Shown piece by piece: positions 6,813 through 13,012 of a stretch of 15,126 nucleotides of DNA. Each line of letters starts with the position of its first letter. Position 1 is the stretch's first letter. Under the pieces are notes generated by a model, which had not been told where the DNA came from, did not search any database, and saw only the letters and a list, made by a program, of their open reading frames with translations. Origin of the DNA: an uncultured Gammaproteobacteria bacterium (GTDB lineage: Bacteria > Pseudomonadota > Gammaproteobacteria > Magnimaribacterales > D2472); assembly GCA_913050015.1 (NCBI GenBank), contig CAJXAZ010000022.1, positions 1-15,126 on the forward strand, given 5' to 3'. The position numbers and the translations under genes are program-made.

Positions 6813-7397
6813 ATGCAAGAAAAAGACAATACAAGAAGAAAGGTTTTAATTGGATTAACAACTGCTGTTAGTCTTTCAGGAATCCCTTTTGCAGCAACAC
6901 CCTTCATAGCATCATGGAATCCAAGTGCTAGAGCTAAGGCGGCTGGAGCCTCTGTAAAAGTTGATGTATCTAAAATGCAATACGGTCAACAAATTCAAGT
7001 CGCTTGGAGAAAGCAACCTGTTTTTATAATCAGACATACTGAAGAAAGCTTAAAAGGTCTAGAAGTAACCTTATCAAAATTACGTGATCCCAACTCTGAG
7101 GATATTGAAGAGTTATATAGAGGTCAAAATTTAACAAGATCTAAAAGCAAAGAATACTCTGTTATTGCTGGAGTTTGCACTCATTTAGGCTGTTCACCAA
7201 AATACCATCCTGAAGTTGAGCCTAAGCCATGGGATGCATCTTGGGCTGGAGGCTTTTTTTGTCCGTGCCACGGGTCTATGTTTGATATGGTTGGAAGAGT
7301 TTTTAAGGGTGTGCCTGCGCCAACTAACCTCCCGGTACCACCGCACTTTTTTAATGGAAGTATTTTAACTATCGGTGAAGATGGGGAGTTAGCTTAA
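6813..7397 (+). CDS. petA: Rieske iron-sulfur subunit of cytochrome bc1
   Basis: A 194-residue Rieske protein of the ubiquinol-cytochrome c reductase. Its 2Fe-2S cluster takes electrons from ubiquinol at the Qo site and passes them to cytochrome c1. The cluster-binding boxes are CTHLGC (122-127; C122, H124) and CPCHGS (150-155; C150, H153), with C127 and C152 as the usual disulfide pair. The N terminus NTRRKVLIGLTTAVSLSGIPF holds a twin arginine (8-9) followed by a hydrophobic stretch, the Tat-dependent signal anchor known for bacterial Rieske proteins. The GAPAP-like loop reads GVPAPTNLPVPPH. The stop codon is immediately followed by the petB ATG. Confidence 0.97.
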   Translation: MQEKDNTRRKVLIGLTTAVSLSGIPFAATPFIASWNPSARAKAAGASVKVDVSKMQYGQQIQVAWRKQPVFIIRHTEESLKGLEVTLSKLRDPNSEDIEELYRGQNLTRSKSKEYSVIAGVCTHLGCSPKYHPEVEPKPWDASWAGGFFCPCHGSMFDMVGRVFKGVPAPTNLPVPPHFFNGSILTIGEDGELA

Positions 7398-8615
7398 ATG
7401 AGTGAAATGCCAGGAAAATTATTTGGTTGGTTGAATAGCAGACTGCCTATTCTAAATACCTATGAAAGACATTTATCAAAACATCCAGTTCCATCTAAAG
7501 TTAATTTTTGGTATCTTTTTGGCGCACTAGCATCAGTAGTATTAATTATTCAAATAATATCTGGAATTTGGTTAATAATGCCTTATTCAAACACTGAAGA
7601 AGAAGCGTTTGCATCCATAGAATATATTATGAGAGATGTCGATTATGGATGGGTTATTAGATACATGCATACGACAGGGGCTTCAATGTTTTTTGCAGTA
7701 GTTTATCTTCATATGTTTAGAGGTCTCTTATATGGCTCATATCAAAAGCCTAAAGAACTTGTTTGGATTTTTGGTTGTGCAATTTATTTAGCAATGATGG
7801 CCGAGGGCTTCCTTGGTTATGTGCTGCCCTATGGGCAAATGTCATATTGGGGAGCTCAGGTTATAATTTCATTATTTGGAGCTATTCCATATATTGGTGA
7901 CTCATTAGAGCTTTGGGTAAGAGGTGATTATTATATTTCAGGTATAACCGTCTCTAGATTTTTTGCATTACACGTAGTCGCCCTTCCTTTAGTGTTAATA
8001 GCTCTTGTATTTCTTCACCTTGTAGCACTCCATGAAGTTGGAGCAGGAAATCCAGAAGGTGTAGATATCGAAGAATTTCTTGATGATGATGGCATTCCTT
8101 TAGATAGCGTTCCTTTTTTCCCATATAAAGTTTTAAATGCCTTTGTTGCAATCGGCGTATTTATGACAGTTTTTGCAATTATTATGTTTTTCTTCCCAGA
8201 AGGGGGAGGGTATTTCATTGAAATGGCTAACTTTGAAGAGGCCAATCCTTTGGTTACCCCAGAGCATATTGCACCTGTATGGTATTACTCACCTTACTAT
8301 GCGATGTTAAGGGCTGTCCCTGATAAGCTTGGCGGTCTAATAATAATGGGCTCAGCGGTCGCTATTCTTTTTGTAGTTCCTTGGCTGGATAATAGTAAAG
8401 CTGCTTCAATTAGGTATAAGGGTATTTACAGTAAGATTGCACTAGCATTTTTTGCAATAAGCTTTTTAACTTTGGGCTATCTTGGAACTGTTGGCGTTAC
8501 TGAAGTAAGAAAAACAATGAGCGTCATTTGTACTTTTATTTATTTTGCCTTTTTCTTATTAATGCCAATTTATACAAAGTTTGAACAGACTAAAGAAGTC
8601 CCAAAAAGACTATGA
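7398..8615 (+). CDS. petB: Cytochrome b subunit of cytochrome bc1
   Basis: A 405-residue membrane protein of the bc1 complex, carrying the two b hemes and the Qo and Qi quinone sites. About eight membrane segments are visible (roughly 43-62, 92-112, 122-143, 188-210, 246-266, 312-329, 347-365, 377-392). Heme ligands are H91 and H105 (14 apart) and H192 and H207 (15 apart). The Qo motif is PVWY (293-296) in HIAPVWYYSPYYAMLRA, instead of the textbook PEWY. It is full length, fused neither to c1 nor split as in b6f systems. It starts directly after the petA stop and overlaps petC by 4 nt, so translation of the three subunits is tightly coupled. Confidence 0.97.
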   Translation: MSEMPGKLFGWLNSRLPILNTYERHLSKHPVPSKVNFWYLFGALASVVLIIQIISGIWLIMPYSNTEEEAFASIEYIMRDVDYGWVIRYMHTTGASMFFAVVYLHMFRGLLYGSYQKPKELVWIFGCAIYLAMMAEGFLGYVLPYGQMSYWGAQVIISLFGAIPYIGDSLELWVRGDYYISGITVSRFFALHVVALPLVLIALVFLHLVALHEVGAGNPEGVDIEEFLDDDGIPLDSVPFFPYKVLNAFVAIGVFMTVFAIIMFFFPEGGGYFIEMANFEEANPLVTPEHIAPVWYYSPYYAMLRAVPDKLGGLIIMGSAVAILFVVPWLDNSKAASIRYKGIYSKIALAFFAISFLTLGYLGTVGVTEVRKTMSVICTFIYFAFFLLMPIYTKFEQTKEVPKRL

Positions 8616-9463
8616 TGAATAAACATAAATTCTCTTTTAATTTTAAGTGGTGGCAAATGCCAATGTTTGGATTCTTTGTGATGTCACTTGCATGCATTTT
8701 CTTTTTAACTGATGTAAATGCCTCTGAAGGTGGTCCTTGTAAAGATTACGGAGAGTGTGACAAGTTTAAATACTCTTTGAATGACATGGAGTCTCTTCAA
8801 AGTGGAGCTTCAACATTTATGAATTATTGTTATGGATGCCATTCTCTGCAGTATTCAAGATGGGGAAGAGTAGCAACAGACTTGCAAATTCCAGAAGAAA
8901 TTTTCTTTGACACTTTGGTATTTGATAAATCTATCAAATCTGGTGATCTTATGACAGGCTCGATGTCTAAAGATGCATCAGTAGAATGGTTTGGTGTTGC
9001 GCCGCCTGACTTAACACTTGTTAGTAGAGTTAGAGGTGATGACTGGATATATTCATATCTAAGAGCCTACTATGAGGATTCATCAAAGCAATACGGAGTC
9101 AATAATCTAGTCTATCCTGGAACGGCTATGCCCAATGTACTAATGGCCCTTCAAGGAAGTCAAAAACTTATCTGTAAAAATATTCCTATTATTGCTGGAA
9201 ACGGTGGTGAAAAAAGAGATCAAGCAGGAAAAGCACTTACTAAAGAAAAGTGTGGATTTTTAGAAGTTCCAGAAGGATCTGGGCAATTAACTAAAGACGA
9301 ATTCGATAAAGTAATATATGATCTTACAAATTTTCTAGTCTATGTAGGTGAACCTTCAAAGGCAACAAGAGAAAGAATCGGATGGTATGTAATATTCTAC
9401 TTTTTAATATTTACAGCGGTTTCCTATATGCTTTATAGAGAATATCACAAAGACTATCATTAA
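8612..9463 (+). CDS. petC: Cytochrome c1 subunit of cytochrome bc1
   Basis: A 283-residue cytochrome c1. It has an N-terminal hydrophobic signal (about 17-37), the heme motif CYGCH (C73, C76, H77), the axial methionine M173 in YPGTAMPNVL and a C-terminal membrane anchor (about 257-275). It takes electrons from the Rieske protein and reduces soluble cytochrome c. Core c1 segments are FMNYCYGCHSLQYSRWGRVATDLQIP and PPDLTLVSRVRGDDWIYSYLRAYY. Four further cysteines are unusual: C43 and C49 in the GPCKDYGECD segment just before the heme domain, and C188 and C214 flanking a loop rich in glycine and lysine. The start is ATG 8612 (overlapping the petB stop) or the next codon, ATG 8615. Confidence 0.96.
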   Translation: MMNKHKFSFNFKWWQMPMFGFFVMSLACIFFLTDVNASEGGPCKDYGECDKFKYSLNDMESLQSGASTFMNYCYGCHSLQYSRWGRVATDLQIPEEIFFDTLVFDKSIKSGDLMTGSMSKDASVEWFGVAPPDLTLVSRVRGDDWIYSYLRAYYEDSSKQYGVNNLVYPGTAMPNVLMALQGSQKLICKNIPIIAGNGGEKRDQAGKALTKEKCGFLEVPEGSGQLTKDEFDKVIYDLTNFLVYVGEPSKATRERIGWYVIFYFLIFTAVSYMLYREYHKDYH

Positions 9464-9479
9464 CAATTAGGTAAAAATT

Positions 9480-10091
9480 ATGATTTTATATTCAGACAGA
9501 GATGACCACTATAGCCAGAGAGTTAGAATAGTATTGGCAGAAAAAGATATTACTGCCGAAATAAAAGAATCAAAACCAGAGCAAACGCCAGAAGATGTCT
9601 TATCTATAAGTCCTTATCACAAGTTACCAATTTTAGTTGATAGAGATCTTGCAATTCATGACCCTTCAGTAATGATGGAATATCTTGATGAAAGATTCCC
9701 TCATCCTCCTTTACTTCCTGTCTACCCAGTTGCTAGAGCCAATAGCAGGACTTTAATGTTAAGAGTGGAGAGAGAGTGGTGCCCAATTTTAGATACTTTA
9801 ATAGCTGCTGAACTTCCAGAAAAAGAATTAATTAAGCTAAGAGAAGAGCTGCTTCATGAAATTTCTTCAATTGCACCCACATTCAAGGAATTTAAATTCT
9901 TTATGAGCGACGAATTCACTTTAGTGGATTGTTGTTTTGCTCCTATATTATGGCGTCTTCCTTCGGTTGGCATAAGACTTCCTCTTAATAGACATTTAAA
10001 GCCTCTGCTGGACTATCAAAAATCTATCTTTGAAAGACCTGGATTTTTGGATAGCCTCTCATCTCTAGAGAGAGACCTTAAGAGCGATTAG
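9480..10091 (+). CDS. sspA: Stringent starvation protein A (SspA)
   Basis: A 203-residue glutathione-S-transferase-fold protein of the SspA family, which binds RNA polymerase and modulates transcription in stationary phase and stress; it has no GST activity in E. coli. Matches to E. coli SspA are extensive: YSQRVRIVLAEKDI, the segment EYLDERFPHPPLLPVYPVAR including the surface PHP motif (74-76), and SDEFTLVDCCFAPILWRLP. The start is 16 nt after petC, with an AGGT Shine-Dalgarno element (9469-9472) 7 nt upstream. It lacks the short N-terminal extension of the E. coli protein. The partner gene sspB, usually next, is absent, and the 3' end overlaps lpoA by 14 nt. Confidence 0.95.
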   Translation: MILYSDRDDHYSQRVRIVLAEKDITAEIKESKPEQTPEDVLSISPYHKLPILVDRDLAIHDPSVMMEYLDERFPHPPLLPVYPVARANSRTLMLRVEREWCPILDTLIAAELPEKELIKLREELLHEISSIAPTFKEFKFFMSDEFTLVDCCFAPILWRLPSVGIRLPLNRHLKPLLDYQKSIFERPGFLDSLSSLERDLKSD

Positions 10092-11247
10092 TTAAATCAT
10101 CTAAGGAGATCTTCCATAAAGTTAGATCTCTTTCTAGGCATGAATTCTTTCTGTATTTTACTTTCCCAGTATTTAACAATAAATCAATCCTAGAGAAGTT
10201 TGATTGTGAGACTCTCTCAATTATCACTAAGTCGTCTATAAGAGCTCTATCTAGCTCTTTTTTTAAACTAGAAATATTTCCTTTCTTGCCAATATCTTTG
10301 AAGAAATAATTAGGACCTGGGATAAACACTCCCTCAAAGTCATTCATTTGTTTAATATTTGAAATGCCTAGTAGAATTTCATTTGTAGCATAAAAATCTA
10401 TATCTAGAGCATAACTTCTAAATAGAGGGATGATTGATTTCCCAGTCTCGTGATCAAGTATGAAATATATCTTATTAAAATCTTTCCTTTTTCTTGGACT
10501 ATTTTTAATTTCAATATTTCTATCAAGATTCTGAATATCCTGATGTCGAGACAGACTAGCATCTATTCCCAAAACTTTTTTAGTGAAATCTTCAAATTCT
10601 AAATTTTCAACAAGCTCAAATTTATTATTTGGATATTTTTCTCTTAGTTGATTTGCAATATCTTCATACTTCTTTAAGTAAACAATTATTGATTTACTTT
10701 CACTTTTTTGATTTGAGGAAAAAATTGAGTTCTCAATAAGGGCTCTTTGATCATCCATTAAACTAGAGCAAAAATACTTAAGTTTTGAGTCAACTAAATT
10801 CGCATCAATTTTATAACCACTATCAAAACTTACCTCAAATGGATAATTCTTTTTGAGAAGAGACTCAATCAGATATTCCTTGTTTATTTTGTTAGTCAGA
10901 TAGCTAATTTCAAGCTTGCCAGATTCTCTAAGTTTAGTATTATTTGAAATTGCCGTGACAATCTCTGGTAAAGATACTTTTTTTAAATAATCTTTTTCAA
11001 TATAAGACTCAAGCTTTATTAAATCTTCATCACTAAGACCGTTGTATAAAAATAGATTATTGAGAATATCGTTTAATAACCTCTTATCTTTCTCGGAAAT
11101 CACTGCCTGTTTATTTATTTTAGAGTCAATAAATGATTGTTCGCTGTTATTAACGTAGTTTATATTTTTAACAACGGGCGAGGAGCTACAACTCGATAAT
11201 ACTAGGATCAGGAGAGGTAAAATAAATGTTAAGCTGGGTTTCATCAC
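10078..11247 (-). CDS. lpoA: LpoA-like lipoprotein, activator of PBP1A (shortened)
   Basis: A 389-residue lipoprotein with a signal sequence ending in the lipobox LSSC (lipidated C20). The C-terminal half matches the LppC/LpoA domain: VLGIDASLSRHQDI (225-238), SPRKRKDFNKIYFILD (250-265, the family's PRRRQD segment), FYATNEILLG (285-294, the YATS segment), DFEGVFIPGPNYF (303-315) and a final TGKVKYRKNSCLERDLTLWKI. LpoA is an outer-membrane lipoprotein that reaches through the periplasm to switch on PBP1A. E. coli LpoA is 678 residues with an N-terminal helical repeat domain; here only about 200 residues precede the C domain. The start is GTG 11247 or ATG 11244. It is divergent from rsmI, as in E. 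coli (yraM and yraL). Confidence 0.85.
   Translation of the reverse strand: MMKPSLTFILPLLILVLSSCSSSPVVKNINYVNNSEQSFIDSKINKQAVISEKDKRLLNDILNNLFLYNGLSDEDLIKLESYIEKDYLKKVSLPEIVTAISNNTKLRESGKLEISYLTNKINKEYLIESLLKKNYPFEVSFDSGYKIDANLVDSKLKYFCSSLMDDQRALIENSIFSSNQKSESKSIIVYLKKYEDIANQLREKYPNNKFELVENLEFEDFTKKVLGIDASLSRHQDIQNLDRNIEIKNSPRKRKDFNKIYFILDHETGKSIIPLFRSYALDIDFYATNEILLGISNIKQMNDFEGVFIPGPNYFFKDIGKKGNISSLKKELDRALIDDLVIIERVSQSNFSRIDLLLNTGKVKYRKNSCLERDLTLWKISLDDLTNRS
10103..10133 (+). terminator. Possible sspA terminator hairpin
   Basis: A 9-bp stem (core GAGATC 10106-10111 with GATCTC 10125-10130, extended by one G-T and two A-T pairs) encloses a 13-nt loop, 11 nt after the sspA stop. The T tract is poor (TTTCT) and the hairpin lies in lpoA coding sequence, so it may be chance. 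Confidence 0.3.
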
Positions 11248-11253
11248 TCTAAT

Positions 11254-11281
11254 TTTATAATTATGTTAAATCTAATTTCAA
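11254..11281 (-). promoter_or_regulatory. lpoA promoter inside the rsmI start region
   Basis: On the minus strand TTGAAA (11281-11276) and TATAAA (11259-11254), each five of six consensus bases, are spaced by 16 nt. A 6-nt discriminator places transcription start at 11247, the G of the GTGATG start region of lpoA. The mRNA would be leaderless or nearly so. The -35 lies within the first codons of rsmI. Confidence 0.6.
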
Positions 11282-12081
11282 CACCAATAGGTAATTTAAA
11301 TGATATATCACTAAGAGCAATAGATGTTCTAAATAATGCTGATTATATTTATGCTGAAGATACGAGAAATACCAATAAATTACTAAAGTTTATAAAGGTT
11401 GATAAAAAATGCAGAATGCTACATGAGCATAATGAGTTAGAAGCAACTAAGCAGATAATAGATCTTTTAATGAATAAAGAAATCCAAATTGCAGTTGTTT
11501 CGGATGCTGGAACTCCAGCGATCTCAGATCCTGGCTATCATTTAGTTCAAGAATGTATTTTAAACAATATTAAATTTACATTAATTCCAGGCCCTTCTTC
11601 TGTTATTAACGCTCTTGTTCTATCTGGCTTGCCCACTTCCAGTTTTTCTTTTTTAGGTTTTATACCAAGAAAATCAAAACAAAAAATAGATTTTTTCCAT
11701 TCATTAAAGCATGAAAAAAATACTATGATATTTTTTGAATCAGCTAAAAGATTAGAAGATACTCTTGAGCATATGAGTGAGAGCTTTCCAAGCTCAATTA
11801 AAATATCAATTTGCAGAGAACTGACAAAAATACATGAGGAAGTAGTAAGAGGTGACATAGCATTGTTATTAAAAATGGTAAAAAACAATGAACTCACTTT
11901 AAAAGGAGAGTTTGTAATTGTTCTTGAGGGTCGATCTTCAGAAAAACTGTCTTTGGTCATGGATAAAAAAATTAAAGAAGGCTTTCTTAATAAATTGCCA
12001 GCCAAAGATGCAGCTAAGTTAATTTCACTCATAACAAAAGAAAATAAGAGAGATATTTATAAACAGCTATTAGATGAATAA
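11263..12081 (+). CDS. rsmI: 16S rRNA 2'-O-methyltransferase RsmI
   Basis: A 272-residue SAM-dependent methyltransferase of the tetrapyrrole-methylase fold. RsmI makes the 2'-O-methyl of C1402 in 16S rRNA, at the decoding site; RsmH, encoded at 14124 in this window, makes the N4-methyl of the same nucleotide. Family motifs are STPIGNLNDIS (6-16), YAEDTRNTNKLL (30-41), VVSDAGTPAISDPGY (78-92), LIPGPSSVINALVLSGLP (107-124), FLGFIPRK (130-137) and FFESAKRL (157-164). The C-terminal KLPAKDAAKLISLIT is the small helical domain. It diverges from lpoA with a 15-nt gap. No Shine-Dalgarno sequence is visible, and I found no well-placed promoter. Confidence 0.96.
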   Translation: MLNLISTPIGNLNDISLRAIDVLNNADYIYAEDTRNTNKLLKFIKVDKKCRMLHEHNELEATKQIIDLLMNKEIQIAVVSDAGTPAISDPGYHLVQECILNNIKFTLIPGPSSVINALVLSGLPTSSFSFLGFIPRKSKQKIDFFHSLKHEKNTMIFFESAKRLEDTLEHMSESFPSSIKISICRELTKIHEEVVRGDIALLLKMVKNNELTLKGEFVIVLEGRSSEKLSLVMDKKIKEGFLNKLPAKDAAKLISLITKENKRDIYKQLLDE

Positions 12082-12098
12082 AATTTTATAAAAACACT

Positions 12099-12104
12099 TA
12101 TAAT
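12099..12104 (+). promoter_or_regulatory. rnpB promoter -10 box
   Basis: A perfect TATAAT ends 6 nt before 12111, the first base of the RNase P RNA P1 helix. Because the 5' end of the RNA is fixed by pairing, this gives an internal measure of the distance from -10 box to start in this genome. The -35 region is AT-rich without a clear hexamer and overlaps the rsmI stop. Confidence 0.75.
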
Positions 12105-12110
12105 GCATTT

Positions 12111-12449
12111 GAGTTGGTTGGATGATCGCTGGTATTTATACTAGAGGAAAGTCCGGACTTCACAGAGCAGGGCGCCAGGTAACGCCTGGGAGGCGCGAGC
12201 CTACGGAGAGTGCAACAGAAAGTGTACCGCCAATTTTTTAATTGGTAAGGGTGAAAAGGTGGGGTAAGAGCCTACCGCTTAGCTGGAGACAGGTAAGGCA
12301 TTGTAAACCCCAGCCCGAAGCAAAACCAAATAGAAATCCTATTAAGCTGCTCGCTTAGGATTTGGGTAGGTTGCTAGAGTATTGTGGCAACATAATATCG
12401 AGATAGATGATCATCTTTTACAGAATCCGGCTTACAGACCAACTCATTT
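12111..12449 (+). ncRNA. rnpB: RNase P RNA (bacterial type A)
   Basis: The catalytic RNA that trims tRNA 5' leaders. P1 pairs GAGTTGGT (12111-12118) with ACCAACTC (12438-12445), and P2 pairs GATGATC (12121-12127) with GATCATC (12409-12415). Conserved core sequences are GAGGAAAGTCCGG (12144-12156), GCCAGGTAACGCCTGGGAGG, AGTGCAACAGAAAG, TAAGGGTGAAAAGGTG and the 3' ACAGAATCCGGCTTA. P3 is only a 6-bp hairpin (12129-12144) and P12 a 6-bp hairpin with a TTTT loop (12230-12245), so the RNA is about 340 nt against 377 in E. coli. The 3' end is approximate, a few nt past P1. It lies between rsmI and mraZ, the same place as in Pseudomonas. No intrinsic terminator with a T tract follows. Confidence 0.96.
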
Positions 12450-12465
12450 GATTCTTGTAATCCTA

Positions 12466-12505
12466 AAAGTGTGAAAAAGTGTGAAAATATGTTGCAAAGT
12501 GTGTA
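12466..12505 (+). promoter_or_regulatory. MraZ-binding repeat array
   Basis: Four units with an exact 10-bp period: AAAGTGT at 12466, 12476 and 12496, and a degenerate AATATGT at 12486. MraZ is known to bind several direct repeats spaced one helical turn apart upstream of its own gene (TGGGN with 5-nt spacers in E. coli; AAAGTG-type repeats in mollicutes). The array lies 23 nt upstream of the mraZ ATG. It overlaps the promoter -35 and spacer, so occupancy should repress. Confidence 0.75.
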
Positions 12506-12520
12506 AAAAGACTTTATATT
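12492..12520 (+). promoter_or_regulatory. mraZ-ftsZ operon promoter
   Basis: TTGCAA (12492-12497) and TATATT (12515-12520) are spaced by 17 nt. The -35 falls in the degenerate third MraZ repeat and the fourth repeat fills the spacer. The start of transcription is expected at 12527-12528, that is at the mraZ ATG, and no Shine-Dalgarno sequence precedes it. Confidence 0.65.
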
Positions 12521-12527
12521 TTCTTAC

Positions 12528-12995
12528 ATGTATGGATTTAATACAGTTTCTTTGGATCAAAAGGGAAGATTAGCTATCCCGGCAAAATATCGTGCACATC
12601 TTTTAGAAAATAATGAAACCCAAGTGGTTGTTACTAAAGATCCTCAATACCCATCGTTAAAAATTTATCCTGGCTCTCAATGGAATAAGATTTCATCAAA
12701 ACTAGAAGCATTACAGACACTAGATCCTATTGTAAGAAACCTGCAATGGACAATTCTTGGAAATGCTAGCGTTAACGACTTTGATGCTAACGGAAGAATG
12801 TTAATACTTATTCCTTCTGATTTAAGAGGTTATGCCGAGATAGAAGACCAAAAGAAAATCTCATTGATTGGAATGGGAAATAAGTTTGAGATATGGAATG
12901 TAGAAAATTGGGAAATGAGGCAAACAGGCAGTTCTCTATCAACAGAAATTTTAGACGTTGTGCTCCCAGAGAGCATAAAGTCAATGTCATTTTAA
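12528..12995 (+). CDS. mraZ: MraZ, dcw cluster transcriptional regulator
   Basis: A 155-residue MraZ (E. coli: 152), built of two AbrB-like swapped-hairpin halves. The first carries SLDQKGRLAIPAKYR (8-22; D10, G13, R14) and the second NDFDANGRMLILIPSDLR (83-100; D86, R90, R100), the paired DXXXR-type signatures of the family. MraZ forms ring-like oligomers that bind spaced direct repeats and repress the dcw operon. The start aligns with the family N terminus (MYGFNTVSLD against MFRGATLVNLD). It is first in the cluster, as usual, but the next gene is ftsZ, not rsmH. It has its own repeat array and a predicted leaderless promoter upstream. Confidence 0.95.
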   Translation: MYGFNTVSLDQKGRLAIPAKYRAHLLENNETQVVVTKDPQYPSLKIYPGSQWNKISSKLEALQTLDPIVRNLQWTILGNASVNDFDANGRMLILIPSDLRGYAEIEDQKKISLIGMGNKFEIWNVENWEMRQTGSSLSTEILDVVLPESIKSMSF

Positions 12996-13000
12996 AAAAA

Positions 13001-13007
13001 AGGGGAT
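13001..13007 (+). promoter_or_regulatory. Strong ftsZ Shine-Dalgarno sequence
   Basis: AGGGGAT is followed by GTG at 13010 and ATG at 13013. The AGGGG core ends 7 nt before the ATG, a good distance, and only 4 nt before the GTG, so ATG is the better start. It is the clearest ribosome binding site in the window. Confidence 0.7.
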
Positions 13008-13012
13008 AAGTG

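Noticed and set aside
10541..10800. lpoA considered as an unrecognised lineage-specific lipoprotein
   Set aside because: The N half alone is not recognisable, but the PRKRKDF and FYATNE segments and the position divergent from rsmI identify the family.
11256..11261. TATAAT directly before the rsmI ATG as its promoter
   Set aside because: It ends 1 nt before the start codon, so transcription would begin after the ATG; its overlap with the minus-strand TATAAA of lpoA explains it better.
12450..12462. Small hairpin GATT-CTTGT-AATC as the rnpB terminator
   Set aside because: The 4-bp stem is followed by no T run, so it is unlikely to stop transcription.
12466..12505. Repeat array read as a CRISPR or tandem satellite
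   Set aside because: The units are 10 bp with no spacers of CRISPR length; position and motif fit MraZ operator boxes.
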